A DNA stretch of 64,000 nucleotides from Pseudomonadota bacterium. GTDB taxonomy: Bacteria > Pseudomonadota > Alphaproteobacteria > Rhodobacterales > Rhodobacteraceae. The notes under the pieces are model-generated. The model had not been told where the DNA came from. It ran no database searches and saw only the letters and a list, made by a program, of their open reading frames with translations. The DNA lies in contig JAJZVD010000007.1 in NCBI GenBank assembly GCA_021845805.1, forward strand, positions 1 through 64,000, read 5' to 3'. Each line of letters begins with the position of its first letter. Within the stretch, counting starts at the first letter, position 1. The position numbers were made by a program, and so were the translations under genes. Below are positions 36,800 to 45,838 of the stretch, piece after piece.

Positions 36800-36822
36800 T
36801 CTGCGGCACCGTTCGGTCGCGG

Positions 36823-36842
36823 GATTTCCCCGCGGGGAAATC
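36823..36842. repeat. 20-bp partition palindrome, copy 2
   Basis: Exact copy of GATTTCCCCGCGGGGAAATC. It overlaps the first two bases of the parB stop-codon triplet at 36841-36843, so the end of parB is part of the site. Confidence 0.8.
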
Positions 36843-37932
36843 AGCCCTCGCCCAGCACGCGGAAGAAGGCCTCGATCGCCGCTTCCAGCCGCGCGCGATC
36901 CAGCGTGGAAAAGTCCATCTCGGCGCGCAATTCCATCTTGCCCTGCGTCGCGGTGCAGCGCACGCCGGGGCCGACCGGCACCGACAGGCTGACCCGGCCG
37001 CGGCGGCTGCTGCCCTTGGGCGCGCCCCGCATCTTCTCGGGCAGCGGCGCGGTCTGCCCGGCCACGAAGCGGCGCAGGATGGCAATCTCCTCCTCCTCGC
37101 TCCGCCGCGGCACGTCGCGCAGCGCGCCGACAAGGCCGCGCAACGCATCGGGGTTGCCCTCGATCCGGTCGGCCAGCGTCAGCCCCAGCGACCGCGGGAT
37201 CGCCATCGGATGTTCCAGCACCTTGTCCAGCACCCGCATCAGGAAGGCAAAGCGGCGGATGTAGCTGCGCTTCTGCGGCGAGGCCGAGGCGTAAAGCCGG
37301 TTCACCGCCTCATCCAGATCGGCGCAATCCTCCACCCCGTCTTCGGCATAGGCGCGCGCCAGGTTCGCCATTTCGGCGAAGGACACATCCTTGCGGATCA
37401 GGTTCTCGTCCACCATCCGGCGGTACAGCGTCTCCATCGTCTCGCCCGCGGCCATCAGCCCCGCGGGGATCAGCGCATAGGCCGCGTCGCCGGTTTCCGC
37501 CTGCAGCTCGCGCCAGGCCGACAGCCGCCGCAGGCCCTGCACCAGCTCGTAGCCGCCGGCGCCATCGGGAACCACACGGATCGGGTTCGACAGCCCCACC
37601 GCCCGGATCGAGGCCTTGAGGTCGCCCAGATCCAGATCCGCCGTCCGCATCCGGTCGCGCACCAGCTTCGTGGTGCGCACCTTCTCATGCGGGATCATGT
37701 CGACGATCAGGCCCAGCTTCTTCAGCCGCACGAACTCATGCGCCAGCGCATCGTTCTCGGCCCGGATCTCGGCCTCCACCTCCGACCGGCGCCGCAGCGC
37801 CTCGGCGTTCTCGCCGATCGCAGTCGCCATCGGCCCGCGCCGCGGCGGCAGCGCGCTTTTCGTCTCCAGATCTCCCGGCAACGGCGCGTCGTCGGGAAGA
37901 TCGACGTCGAACATCCGGCGCTTCTTGGTCAT
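36841..37932 (-). CDS. parB: ParB-family centromere-binding protein
   Basis: The 363-residue protein has a ParB N-terminal domain (about 58-170: KLGLIVDMIPHEKVRT, then VGLSNPIRVVPDG and YELVQGLRRLSAWREL) and a central helix-turn-helix region (about 190-225, SFAEMANLARAYAEDG). The C-terminus holds an Arg-rich stretch and a likely dimerisation helix. It should bind the nearby 20-bp palindromes and stimulate ParA for plasmid segregation. The ATG overlaps the parA stop by 4 bp. Downstream are one palindrome on its stop codon and a hairpin. Confidence 0.92.
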   Translation of the reverse strand: MTKKRRMFDVDLPDDAPLPGDLETKSALPPRRGPMATAIGENAEALRRRSEVEAEIRAENDALAHEFVRLKKLGLIVDMIPHEKVRTTKLVRDRMRTADLDLGDLKASIRAVGLSNPIRVVPDGAGGYELVQGLRRLSAWRELQAETGDAAYALIPAGLMAAGETMETLYRRMVDENLIRKDVSFAEMANLARAYAEDGVEDCADLDEAVNRLYASASPQKRSYIRRFAFLMRVLDKVLEHPMAIPRSLGLTLADRIEGNPDALRGLVGALRDVPRRSEEEEIAILRRFVAGQTAPLPEKMRGAPKGSSRRGRVSLSVPVGPGVRCTATQGKMELRAEMDFSTLDRARLEAAIEAFFRVLGEG

Positions 37933-39233
37933 GCCGCGTCCTCCATCCGGTCCCAGGCGGCGCTGACATAGCCGCGGAACTCTTCATAAGCCGCATCGAA
38001 GGTGGCGCGCGCGCGCCGCCAGGTTTCCCGCGTCATGTCGCGGTAGTCGATCTCGTAGATCGAGGACAGGAACCGCCCGGACTGTTCCACCGCGCGGGTA
38101 TGCTCGATCGGGTGCTGGGTCATCCTGTCACCGAAAACCTTGCCAAAGGCTTCCCGCATCGCGCGGTGCAGGTCGTTGCCGGGCTCGTAGCGGGTGATGA
38201 GAAAGCGCACATCCAGGAACTCTTTCGGCAGTTTCGATTTCCCCGCGGGGAAATCGGCGCTGAAATCCGACAGGTCGGCCAGCGCCTCGGACAGTTGCCC
38301 GATGAACGAGGTGGTCGAGTCATATTCCCAGTAGCCAGGCCCCGAGGGGATGTAGAGCATGTCCGCCGCAAAGACCGCGTTCATCGACTGGTAGCCGATG
38401 GCGGGGGGGCAATCGAAGATCACGATGTCATAGGCGTCGTCGGGCAGGGTATCGAGCCAGCGCGAGACGGCCGCGAAGAAGCTCCAGTCGGGGTTCACAT
38501 GCCGGTACTGCGCCGAGGCAAATTCCACGAAGGCCGCGTTGGCGCAGGATGGGACGATGTCGATGGTGGGCCAGCAGGTAGGCTTGATGAAATCGGTCAC
38601 CCGCAGTTCACCCAGCCCCGTGTCGCTGATCGAGGCGGGCAGGCGGCGCTGCGCCACCTGACGGCCGGTCTCGGCCCCCTGCGTCGCGCGGTTCATCCGG
38701 TCCGTCTCGCGGATCAGGTCGCGCGCCATGATGCCCCAGACAGTGTTTTCCTCGGAGACGTCCGACAGGCCCATCGAATGGCTCAGCGTCGCCTGCGGAT
38801 CGAAGTCGATCGCCAGCACCCGATAGCCATCCAGCGCCGCCGCATGGGCGAAGTGCAGCGCCACGGTCGACTTGCCGGCGCCGCCCTTGAAGTTCGCCAC
38901 CGCCACCCGAACCGCGCGCTTGTCCTTGGGGCGGTAGGGCATCAGCGATTTGCGGTTCACCTTCATCTTGCGCCGCATCTCGTTCACCTCGTCGAGGCTG
39001 AACCAGCGCTGGCGGCCTTCCTCCTCGATTTCCCCGGTGGGAAGTCCGGGTTCGGCGGCAAGGCGGCCGCGGAAGGTGTTCTGGTTGACCTTGAAGATCA
39101 GCTCCGACACCTCCCAGCTGGAGAAGCGGCGCAGCGTCTTTTCCGAGCCGGGCGAGAAGGTCTGCTTGCGGATCCAGCCCTGCATCTTGAGCGAGCTGTC
39201 CCTGAGCGATTGCAGGTCGCGGTAGCTGTACAT
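37929..39233 (-). CDS. parA: ParA-family partition ATPase
   Basis: The 434-residue ATPase moves plasmid copies. The N-terminal 100 residues form a helix-turn-helix region of the P1 ParA type (FSLDEVNEMRRKM near 78-90), which usually gives autoregulation. Walker A is KGGAGKST (116-123, deviant type), then LAIDFDPQATLSHSMG and Walker B YDIVIFDCPPAIGY. An exact partition palindrome lies inside the gene (38236-38255, encoding DFPAGK), and a degenerate one at 39027-39046. First gene of parAB, divergent from the initiator gene. Confidence 0.95.
   Translation of the reverse strand: MYSYRDLQSLRDSSLKMQGWIRKQTFSPGSEKTLRRFSSWEVSELIFKVNQNTFRGRLAAEPGLPTGEIEEEGRQRWFSLDEVNEMRRKMKVNRKSLMPYRPKDKRAVRVAVANFKGGAGKSTVALHFAHAAALDGYRVLAIDFDPQATLSHSMGLSDVSEENTVWGIMARDLIRETDRMNRATQGAETGRQVAQRRLPASISDTGLGELRVTDFIKPTCWPTIDIVPSCANAAFVEFASAQYRHVNPDWSFFAAVSRWLDTLPDDAYDIVIFDCPPAIGYQSMNAVFAADMLYIPSGPGYWEYDSTTSFIGQLSEALADLSDFSADFPAGKSKLPKEFLDVRFLITRYEPGNDLHRAMREAFGKVFGDRMTQHPIEHTRAVEQSGRFLSSIYEIDYRDMTRETWRRARATFDAAYEEFRGYVSAAWDRMEDAA
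38236..38255. repeat. 20-bp partition palindrome, copy 3 (inside parA)
   Basis: Exact copy of GATTTCCCCGCGGGGAAATC within the parA coding sequence. Conservation of the exact 20-mer in coding DNA argues for selection on the DNA site rather than on the protein. Confidence 0.8.
39027..39046. repeat. Degenerate partition palindrome inside parA
   Basis: GATTTCCCCGGTGGGAAGTC matches the 20-mer at 17 of 20 positions. Possibly a decayed or weak site. Confidence 0.45.
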
Positions 39234-39692
39234 GGGTTTCCCAACGCTAATTTCCGATTGAAACCCAAATACGCCGAATTTGACTTTTCAGCAAACAGGA
39301 AGTGAACTGGGGCCACTGATTTCCCCGCGGGGAAATCGCCCGCAGCGCATGGCCCGGGAAACAAGGCCCTGCAGGCGCCGGGCTGCCGGGCAGGCGATTC
39401 GGGGCAGGGGGGCCGGGACCCCCTGATGATGGGGGGACAGACTGAACCACCCACCACCGATTGAGGGGACATTTCCGGCAAATGAGGTGACGGGCTGGAT
39501 GTCCCCCAATACCATTGATACCATTCCTTTGAATGGAATGCGGACGGATCAACCCGCCCTGGCAGCCGCCGCTTGACAGAATCGTCAAACTCAACGTTAA
39601 TCCCGTTACACCCGGGAATAACGCCGGGATGACGAGGCGGGGGCCACCGATCGGCCCGGAGCAGTTGGCCCGGACGGGCAGGGGAAGCGACC
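39234..39692. other. Putative replication origin region between parA and initiator
   Basis: 459-bp divergent gap, densely patterned: a partition palindrome (39318-39337); GGGGACAT (39465-39472) facing ATGTCCCC (39499-39506); the direct repeat ATACCATTGATACCATT; CCATTC-CTTT-GAATGG (39521-39536); and TTGAC-N6-GTCAA (39573-39588). No gene is seen. Such clustered dyads beside a plasmid initiator suggest the origin and initiator operators; I did not identify a standard DnaA box. Confidence 0.6.
39318..39337. repeat. 20-bp partition palindrome, copy 4
   Basis: Exact copy of GATTTCCCCGCGGGGAAATC, 85 bp upstream of the parA start. Position suits both a centromere site and an operator for parAB. Confidence 0.8.
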
Positions 39693-40370
39693 ATGCGGGT
39701 GGCGCGGGCGACGGGGCGCAATGCGGCCGTCATCAAGTATGATCTGCTGACGGCCCTGGGCGCCCATGCCTGTGCGGGCGACAAGCACCTGCAACGGCTG
39801 GTGCTGCGGTTCATCACGCTGATCGTCGCGCGCTACAACTGGCAGGCCGATGAGCTGAGCGTGGGCCAGACCGAGATGGCGGCGCTGTGGTCGGTGGACG
39901 CGCGCACGGTGAAACGCGACATGGCGCGGTTGCGCGAGATGGGGTGGCTGTCGATCCGGCGGGCGGCGGCGCGGGGCCGGGTGGCCACCTATGGTGTCGA
40001 GATCGAGGCGATCCTGCGCGCGACCGAGGCAAGCTGGCGGCAGGTCGGCCCGGATTTCGTGGCCCGGCTGGGCGGCGCGGCCGAGGCCGCCCCCGCAACG
40101 AATGTAGTGCCCTTTCCCGCAGCCCTGCCGCGCCCGGACGGAGAGGGGGCCTGGCCGCGCGTGCAGCGGATGTTGATGGCCGAGAACCCGGGGCTTTACG
40201 CCGCCTGGTTCGCGATGCTGGCCGAACAGCCCGGCCCCGCGGGCACGCTGCGGCTGAAGGCGCCAAGCCGGTTCCATGCCTCGTTCGTCAACACCCACCA
40301 CCTGGCCACGCTGCGCGCGCTGGTCGCCGCCGTGGCGCCGGAGGTGGGCGAGGTGGAGGTGGCGGGGTAG
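39693..40370 (+). CDS. DnaA-like plasmid replication initiator
   Basis: The 225-residue protein has an N-terminal winged helix (about 30-108: [20 protein letters not shown], then [14 protein letters not shown]). Its C-terminal part (about 153-223) reads like domain I of chromosomal Dna[21 protein letters not shown], then [16 protein letters not shown], ending VGEVEV. It has no AAA+ ATPase and no DnaA domain IV. This matches the 'DnaA-like' replicase class described for Rhodobacterales plasmids. AGGGGAAG precedes the ATG. Divergent from parAB across the putative origin. Confidence 0.8.
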   Translation: MRVARATGRNAAVIKYDLLTALGAHACAGDKHLQRLVLRFITLIVARYNWQADELSVGQTEMAALWSVDARTVKRDMARLREMGWLSIRRAAARGRVATYGVEIEAILRATEASWRQVGPDFVARLGGAAEAAPATNVVPFPAALPRPDGEGAWPRVQRMLMAENPGLYAAWFAMLAEQPGPAGTLRLKAPSRFHASFVNTHHLATLRALVAAVAPEVGEVEVAG

Positions 40371-40446
40371 GGGCCCCTTGCCCAGCCCGTGGCCGATCTG
40401 CCAAAGGATGCGGCAATTCCGGGCAAACCGCAGCACGTCCGGCGCA

Positions 40447-40474
40447 TTGGGGCGTGACAGGCGGCGGATAAGAT
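40447..40474 (+). promoter_or_regulatory. Possible promoter of the rhamnose operon
   Basis: TTGGGG (40447-40452), 16-nt spacer, TAAGAT (40469-40474), 45 bp before the rfbC ATG. Both boxes are imperfect; the location is right. Confidence 0.35.
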
Positions 40475-40519
40475 GCAAACCAGTGCCGGGTGAAGGTGCA
40501 GGACCCAGGGTTGAGTGTG

Positions 40520-41083
40520 ATGCAGATCGAGACCACGCGACTTCCCGGCGTGCTGGTGCTGACGCCGAAGCGGTTCGGCGACGCGCGGGGGTTCTTCAGC
40601 GAAAGCTGGAACCGGCGCACGCTGGAACAGGCGGGGGTGCACCTGCCGGAGTTCGTGCAGGACAACCACTCGCTGTCGGCCCGGGCGGGCACCATCCGCG
40701 GGTTGCATTTCCAGGCACCGCCCCACGCGCAGGGCAAGCTGGTGCGCTGCGGGCGCGGGCGGCTGCTGGATGTGGCGGTGGATGTGCGCGCGGGCTCGCC
40801 CACCTACGGGCAGTGGGTGGCCGAAGAGCTGAGCTTTGCCAACGGGCGGCAGTTGTGGATCCCGGCGGGGTTCCTGCACGGGTTCGTCACCCGCGAGGAC
40901 GATACCGAGATCGTCTACAAATGCACCGACCATTACGCGCCCGACTGCGATGGCGCGGTGCGCTGGGACAGCGTGGGGATCGACTGGGGCCTGACGGCGC
41001 CGCCGGTCCTGTCGGAGAAGGACGCGGCCGCGGTGCCGCTGGCGGCGTTCCGGTCGCCCTTCGCATGGGAGACCGAGGCGTGA
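40520..41083 (+). CDS. rfbC: dTDP-4-dehydrorhamnose 3,5-epimerase
   Basis: Third step of dTDP-L-rhamnose synthesis (RmlC). The 187-residue cupin enzyme has [33 protein letters not shown] (catalytic His in LHF), [19 protein letters not shown] and [11 protein letters not shown]. The ATG at 40520 gives the family length; an earlier in-frame GTG (40490) would add an atypical N-terminus. Its stop overlaps the rfbB GTG start by 4 bp. First gene of the five-gene overlapping run to rfbA. Confidence 0.95.
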   Translation: MQIETTRLPGVLVLTPKRFGDARGFFSESWNRRTLEQAGVHLPEFVQDNHSLSARAGTIRGLHFQAPPHAQGKLVRCGRGRLLDVAVDVRAGSPTYGQWVAEELSFANGRQLWIPAGFLHGFVTREDDTEIVYKCTDHYAPDCDGAVRWDSVGIDWGLTAPPVLSEKDAAAVPLAAFRSPFAWETEA

Positions 41084-42120
41084 AGATAATGGTGACGGGG
41101 GGCGCGGGGTTCATCGGCTCGGCCGTGGTGCGGCTGGCCATCGCGCGGGGGCATGAGGTGGTGAACCTTGATGCGCTGACCTATGCGGCCTGTCTGGACA
41201 ATGTGGCCAGCGTCGCGGGCTCGCCGCGCTATGCCTTCGAACACGCCGACATCCGCGACCGCGCTGCGCTGGACCGGGTGTTCGCCACCCATGCGCCCGA
41301 CGCGGTGATGCATCTGGCGGCCGAAAGCCATGTGGACCGGTCGATCGACGGGCCGGGCGCCTTCATCGCGACGAATGTGACGGGCACCTATACGCTGCTG
41401 GAGGCCGCGCGGGCCTGGTGGATGGGGCAGGGGCGGCCCGCGGGCTTCCGCTTCCACCATGTCTCGACCGACGAGGTCTTCGGCTCTCTGGGGCCCACGG
41501 GCAAGTTCACCGAGGACACGCCCTATGACCCGCGCAGCCCCTATTCGGCCAGCAAGGCCGCCAGCGACCATCTGGTGCGCGCCTGGCACGAGACCTACGG
41601 GCTGCCGGTGGTGCTGACCAACTGTTCCAACAACTACGGGCCGTTCCACTTCCCGGAAAAGCTCATTCCCGTGGTGATCCTGAACGCGCTGGCGGGCAAG
41701 CCGCTGCCGATCTACGGGACCGGCGCGAATGTGCGCGACTGGCTTTATGTGGAAGACCATGCCGACGCGCTGCTTCTGGTGCTGGAGAAGGGCAGGGTGG
41801 GGCGCAGCTACAACATCGGCGGCGAGAACGAGCGGAGCAACCTGGAGCTGGTGCGGACGCTCTGCGGCATCCTGGACGCCAAGCGCCCGAAGGCCGCGGG
41901 CCGCTATGCCGACCAGATCACCTTCGTCGCCGACCGGCCCGGCCATGACGCGCGCTATGCGATCGACCCCGCCCGCATCCGGGCCGAGCTTGGCTGGCGG
42001 CCGAGCGTGACGGTGGAAGAGGGGCTGGAGCGGACGGTGCAGTGGTATCTGGACAACGAGCCCTGGTGGCGCGCGCTGCAGACCCGCGAGGGCGTGGGGC
42101 GAAGGCTGGGGGCGGGATGA
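41080..42120 (+). CDS. rfbB: dTDP-glucose 4,6-dehydratase
   Basis: Second step of dTDP-L-rhamnose synthesis (RmlB), an SDR-fold NAD enzyme of 346 residues. It shows [40 protein letters not shown] (catalytic Thr-Asp-Glu), [14 protein letters not shown] (Tyr-x3-Lys) and [17 protein letters not shown]. Start is GTG at 41080 inside the rfbC stop (GTGA); its stop overlaps the acyltransferase ATG (ATGA). Length matches RmlB (about 355). Confidence 0.96.
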   Translation: MKIMVTGGAGFIGSAVVRLAIARGHEVVNLDALTYAACLDNVASVAGSPRYAFEHADIRDRAALDRVFATHAPDAVMHLAAESHVDRSIDGPGAFIATNVTGTYTLLEAARAWWMGQGRPAGFRFHHVSTDEVFGSLGPTGKFTEDTPYDPRSPYSASKAASDHLVRAWHETYGLPVVLTNCSNNYGPFHFPEKLIPVVILNALAGKPLPIYGTGANVRDWLYVEDHADALLLVLEKGRVGRSYNIGGENERSNLELVRTLCGILDAKRPKAAGRYADQITFVADRPGHDARYAIDPARIRAELGWRPSVTVEEGLERTVQWYLDNEPWWRALQTREGVGRRLGAG

Positions 42121-43184
42121 TCCTGGGGGTCGGCGCAGCGCCGCGGATCGCCGACCGCGACGCAGGGCATGACAACAATTTCAACCTGATCCGCATGCTG
42201 GCCGCGCTTGGCGTGATGGTTTCGCATGCCGTTCCCCTGACGCTGGGGATCGGCACGCCAGAGCCGCTTGAGGAGGCGTTGAAGGGCGTCAACCTGGGGC
42301 GCGTCTGCGTGATGGTGTTCTTCGCCATTTCGGGCTTCTTCATCACGCGAAGCTTTACCACCAAGCGGGATCCGGTGGCGTTCCTGCGCGCCCGCGCGCT
42401 GCGCATCTATCCGGGCCTTGTGGTGATGCTGGTGCTGATGCTGGGCATCGGGGGCCTTTGGATCGCCACCGACCCGGTCCGCTTCTGGCGGTCGGCGCCT
42501 GATTATGTGATCCGCACGCTGACCTTCGTCGTCTCGGCGCGCTGGCTGGACGGCATTCTTGAAACGGCGCCCTTTCCGCGCGAGGTGAACGGATCGCTCT
42601 GGTCGCTGCGCTTCGAGGTGGCCTGTTATCTGGGCGTGCTTCTTGCGGGTGTTTCCGGGCTTTTCGACCGGCGACGGGCGTTCCTGGGCTGTGCTGCAGC
42701 CTTTCTGGCGATCTATCTTGTCGCCCCGGTCGTGACGACGAACTTCGTGATCCGCCGGATGCTTCTTGTGGGCCTGCCCTTCGTGATCGGCGTGGCGTTC
42801 CATGTCTGGCGCGACCGTATCCCGCTGTCGCCGGTGGCTCTGGCCGGGCTTGTCGCCGGGGCGGTCCTGCTGCGCCCGACGCCCCTGTTTCCGGCGGCAG
42901 TCGTGCTGGCGCTGTGCTATGCCACCTTCTGCTTCGGCTTTGCGCGCATCCCGGTTCTGGCCCGCTACACCACGCTGGGAGACTATTCCTATGGCACCTA
43001 TATCTATGCCTTTCCGATCCAGCAGATGGCCGTCATCTGGGGGTTCGGCACACCGATGAGCAATCTTGCCGTTGCGGTGCCGCTGACGCTTGGCTGCGCG
43101 ATCCTGTCCTGGAGGCTTGTCGAAGCCCCGGCGATGCGGTTTGGTCGGTCGCGACGGTTCGTGACGAGGGCGTTGGACAAATGA
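42117..43184 (+). CDS. Acyltransferase family 3 (OafA/NodX-like) membrane protein
   Basis: The 355-residue integral membrane protein has about ten helices. [20 protein letters not shown] holds the conserved N-terminal Arg and His of the family, [14 protein letters not shown] follows, then [10 protein letters not shown] and [16 protein letters not shown]. It is expected to O-acylate the polysaccharide or its lipid-linked unit. It sits between rfbB and rfbD and overlaps both by 4 bp (ATGA), so its product should be made in step with dTDP-rhamnose. It is slightly less GC-rich than the rfb genes around it, suggesting later insertion. Confidence 0.9.
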   Translation: MILGVGAAPRIADRDAGHDNNFNLIRMLAALGVMVSHAVPLTLGIGTPEPLEEALKGVNLGRVCVMVFFAISGFFITRSFTTKRDPVAFLRARALRIYPGLVVMLVLMLGIGGLWIATDPVRFWRSAPDYVIRTLTFVVSARWLDGILETAPFPREVNGSLWSLRFEVACYLGVLLAGVSGLFDRRRAFLGCAAAFLAIYLVAPVVTTNFVIRRMLLVGLPFVIGVAFHVWRDRIPLSPVALAGLVAGAVLLRPTPLFPAAVVLALCYATFCFGFARIPVLARYTTLGDYSYGTYIYAFPIQQMAVIWGFGTPMSNLAVAVPLTLGCAILSWRLVEAPAMRFGRSRRFVTRALDK

Positions 43185-44047
43185 GGCATCAGACCGATCT
43201 CCTGGTCTTCGGGCAGACGGGGCAGGTGGCGCGGGAACTGGCGCGGCGGGTGCCGGGGGCGGTGTTCCTGGGCCGGGACCAGGCGGACCTGTCCGACCCC
43301 GCCGCCTGCGCGGCGGCGATCCGGGGGGCGGCGCCGGCGGTTGTGATCAATGCCGCCGCCTGGACGGCGGTGGACCGCGCCGAGACCGAGGAGGGCGCGG
43401 CCCGCGTCGTCAATGCCGCGGCGCCGGGGGCGATGGCGGCCGAATGTGCCGCCCGCGGCATCCCGTTCCTGCATGTCTCGACCGATTATGTCTTTGACGG
43501 CTCTGGCAGCAGACCCTGGCGGCCGGATGACCCGACCGGCCCGCTGGGCGCCTATGGCCGCGGCAAGCTGGACGGCGAGGCCGCGGTGCGCGGGGCAGGG
43601 GGGTGCCATGCGATCCTGCGCACCTCCTGGGTGTTTTCGGCCCATGGCGCGAATTTCGTGAAAACCATGCTGCGTCTGGCCGAGACCCGCGACCGGCTGA
43701 CGGTGGTGGCCGACCAGATCGGCGGGCCGACACCCGCGGGCGACATCGCGGCGGCGCTGCTGGCGATGGCGGCGCAGATGCAGGCCGACCCGGCCAAGGC
43801 CGGCACCTACCATTTCGCGGGCGCCCCGGATGTGAGCTGGGCCGGCTTTGCCCGCGAGATCTTTGCGCAGGCAGGCCGGGCCGTGACGGTCGAGGATATC
43901 CCGACCTCGGCCTATCCGACCCCGGCGCGCCGCCCCGCCAATTCGCGGCTTGATTGCACGAGCCTGACCGACACCTTCGGCATCCCGCGCCCCGACTGGC
44001 GCGCGGGGCTGGCCGGGGTGCTGACCGACCTGGGAGCACGACGTTGA
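43181..44047 (+). CDS. rfbD: dTDP-4-dehydrorhamnose reductase
   Basis: Last step of dTDP-L-rhamnose synthesis (RmlD). The 288-residue SDR protein has VFGQTGQVARELARR, VVINAAAWTAVDRAE, HVSTDYVFDG, YGRGKLDGE (Tyr-x3-Lys) and LRTSWVFSAHGANFVKTML. ATG at 43181 overlaps the acyltransferase stop; its stop overlaps the TTG start of rfbA. Confidence 0.95.
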   Translation: MRHQTDLLVFGQTGQVARELARRVPGAVFLGRDQADLSDPAACAAAIRGAAPAVVINAAAWTAVDRAETEEGAARVVNAAAPGAMAAECAARGIPFLHVSTDYVFDGSGSRPWRPDDPTGPLGAYGRGKLDGEAAVRGAGGCHAILRTSWVFSAHGANFVKTMLRLAETRDRLTVVADQIGGPTPAGDIAAALLAMAAQMQADPAKAGTYHFAGAPDVSWAGFAREIFAQAGRAVTVEDIPTSAYPTPARRPANSRLDCTSLTDTFGIPRPDWRAGLAGVLTDLGARR

Positions 44048-44916
44048 AACGCAAGGGCATCATCTTGGCCGGGGGCTCCGGCACGCGGCTGTATCCGATC
44101 ACCATGGGCGTGTCGAAGCAGCTTCTGCCGCTTTATGACAAGCCGATGATCTACTATCCGCTGAGCGTGCTGATGCTGGCCGGGATCCGCGAGATCCTGA
44201 TCATCACCACGCCCGACGACCAGCCCCAGTTCCGCCGCCTGCTGGGCGATGGCAGCCAGTGGGGGCTGCGGCTGGACTATGTGGTGCAGCCGTCGCCCGA
44301 TGGCCTGGCGCAGGCCTATCTGCTGGGCGAGGCGTTCCTGGATGGCGCGCCCTCGGCCATGGTGCTGGGCGACAACATCTTCTTCGGCCACGGCCTGCCC
44401 GAGACGCTGGCCGCGGCGGATGCGAAGACCGCGGGCGGCACCGTCTTCGGCTACCGGGTGGCGGACCCCGAACGCTACGGCGTGGTGGATTTCGACGCCA
44501 CCGGCCGGGTGAAGGCGATCGTCGAGAAGCCGCCGGTGCCGCCGTCGGACTATGCGGTGACGGGGCTCTATTTCCTGGACGGGACCGCGCCGCAGAAGGC
44601 CCGCGCCGTCACCCCCTCGCCGCGCGGCGAGCTGGAGATCGTGACGCTTCTGGAGATGTACCTGGCCGAGGGCAGCCTGACGGTGGAAAAGATGGGGCGC
44701 GGCTATGCCTGGCTGGACACCGGCACCCATGCGAGCCTGCTGGACGCGGGCAACTTCGTGCGGACGCTGGAACAGCGGCAGGGCCTGCAGGTGGGCAGCC
44801 CCGACGAGATCGCCTATGCCGCGGGCTGGATCGACCGCGCGGGCCTGCTGCGGCAGGCGAAGCTGTTCGGGAAGACGGATTACGGGCGGTATCTGGAAAG
44901 TCTTGCCCGAGGCTGA
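44044..44916 (+). CDS. rfbA: Glucose-1-phosphate thymidylyltransferase
   Basis: First step of dTDP-L-rhamnose synthesis (RmlA), making dTDP-glucose. The 290-residue protein has LAGGSGTRLYPITMGVSKQL, YDKPMIYYPLSVLMLAGI, VLGDNIFFGHGL and RGYAWLDTGTHASL. The start is TTG at 44044, inside the rfbD stop, with GGGAG 7 nt upstream; no nearer ATG would keep the N-terminal nucleotide loop. A 133-bp gap follows before the glycosyltransferase genes. Confidence 0.96.
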   Translation: MKRKGIILAGGSGTRLYPITMGVSKQLLPLYDKPMIYYPLSVLMLAGIREILIITTPDDQPQFRRLLGDGSQWGLRLDYVVQPSPDGLAQAYLLGEAFLDGAPSAMVLGDNIFFGHGLPETLAAADAKTAGGTVFGYRVADPERYGVVDFDATGRVKAIVEKPPVPPSDYAVTGLYFLDGTAPQKARAVTPSPRGELEIVTLLEMYLAEGSLTVEKMGRGYAWLDTGTHASLLDAGNFVRTLEQRQGLQVGSPDEIAYAAGWIDRAGLLRQAKLFGKTDYGRYLESLARG

Positions 44917-45049
44917 CCCGTTTCGTTTGCACGGCGCGACGGCGCGTTTGCATGTGCCGTATCGACCTGCACGAAACCGATGACGATGTAACGTCTTGCG
45001 GGTGCGCGGCTTGCAACCTAAAGACGAGTAAAAGTGGGAAAACAGTCGG

Positions 45050-45826
45050 ATGCAGCGGTCGATACCAGTCTCGGTTGTGATCCCAAGCCACAACCGCGCC
45101 TCGACAATCGGCGCGGCGATCCGCACCGTGCTATGCCAGAGCTATTGCCCCGCCGAGATTGTCGTTGTCGACGATGGATCCGAGGATGATACCGCGGACG
45201 TGGTTCGCGCCATCGACAGCCCCATCCTGCGCTATGTCCGTCAGGAACGCTCTGGCGCGAACGCGGCCCGCAATCGCGGCGTGAGCGAGAGCCGGTCGGA
45301 GTTCGTGGCCTTTCAGGATAGTGACGACCTTTGGATTCCGAACAAGCTTGAACTGCAATGGCAGCGGCTGTCGGCAAGCGGGCGCGATGCGAGTTTCGGC
45401 CGTTTCATCAAGATTGGCAATGCGGGCGCACGGCTTCTTCCGCTTGAAAGGCCGGTACCGCGGGTTGCCGATGTCATCCGCAAGAAGGCGTTTCACAAGA
45501 ATTACCTTTCGACCCAAACCCTGCTGATCCGAAAGGCGACGCTGACCGGTATTGGCGGATTCGACGAGCGCTTGAAGCGGTTCCAGGATTGGGATGTGCT
45601 GCTGCGCCTTGTCGGCAGCGTCGCCTTCGAGTTTCACTGGGAACCCCTGGCCATCGTCAATGACACCAGAGGAAGCATCACGCGGAACTATTCAGCGGGG
45701 CTGGAGGCCAGAACGTACATTCTGGCAAAGTACTCCGAAGACTATGCCAGGCGCCGCATGAGCCATGCCCTTGCGCGCAAGGATCTTGCACTGCGGCGGA
45801 TCGCTGCGACGTTGATGATGCGCTAG
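45050..45826 (+). CDS. Glycosyltransferase family 2
   Basis: The 258-residue GT-A enzyme has VSVVIPSHNRASTIGAAIRT, EIVVVDDGSEDDT, ERSGANAARNRGVSES and FQDSDDLWIP (metal-binding DSD), then GGFDERLKRFQDWDVLLRL. No membrane helices, so it should act at the cytoplasmic face on a lipid-linked repeat unit. Sugar specificity cannot be read. First gene of the second part of the locus; codon use from here to about 50.2 kb is less GC-rich than the flanks. Confidence 0.9.
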   Translation: MQRSIPVSVVIPSHNRASTIGAAIRTVLCQSYCPAEIVVVDDGSEDDTADVVRAIDSPILRYVRQERSGANAARNRGVSESRSEFVAFQDSDDLWIPNKLELQWQRLSASGRDASFGRFIKIGNAGARLLPLERPVPRVADVIRKKAFHKNYLSTQTLLIRKATLTGIGGFDERLKRFQDWDVLLRLVGSVAFEFHWEPLAIVNDTRGSITRNYSAGLEARTYILAKYSEDYARRRMSHALARKDLALRRIAATLMMR

Positions 45827-45838
45827 GCAGGGATCGTG

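Noticed and set aside
36730-39337. The repeated 20-mers as a CRISPR array
   Set aside because: Copies are palindromic, irregularly spaced (about 90 to 1400 bp), lie partly in coding DNA and have no cas genes nearby.
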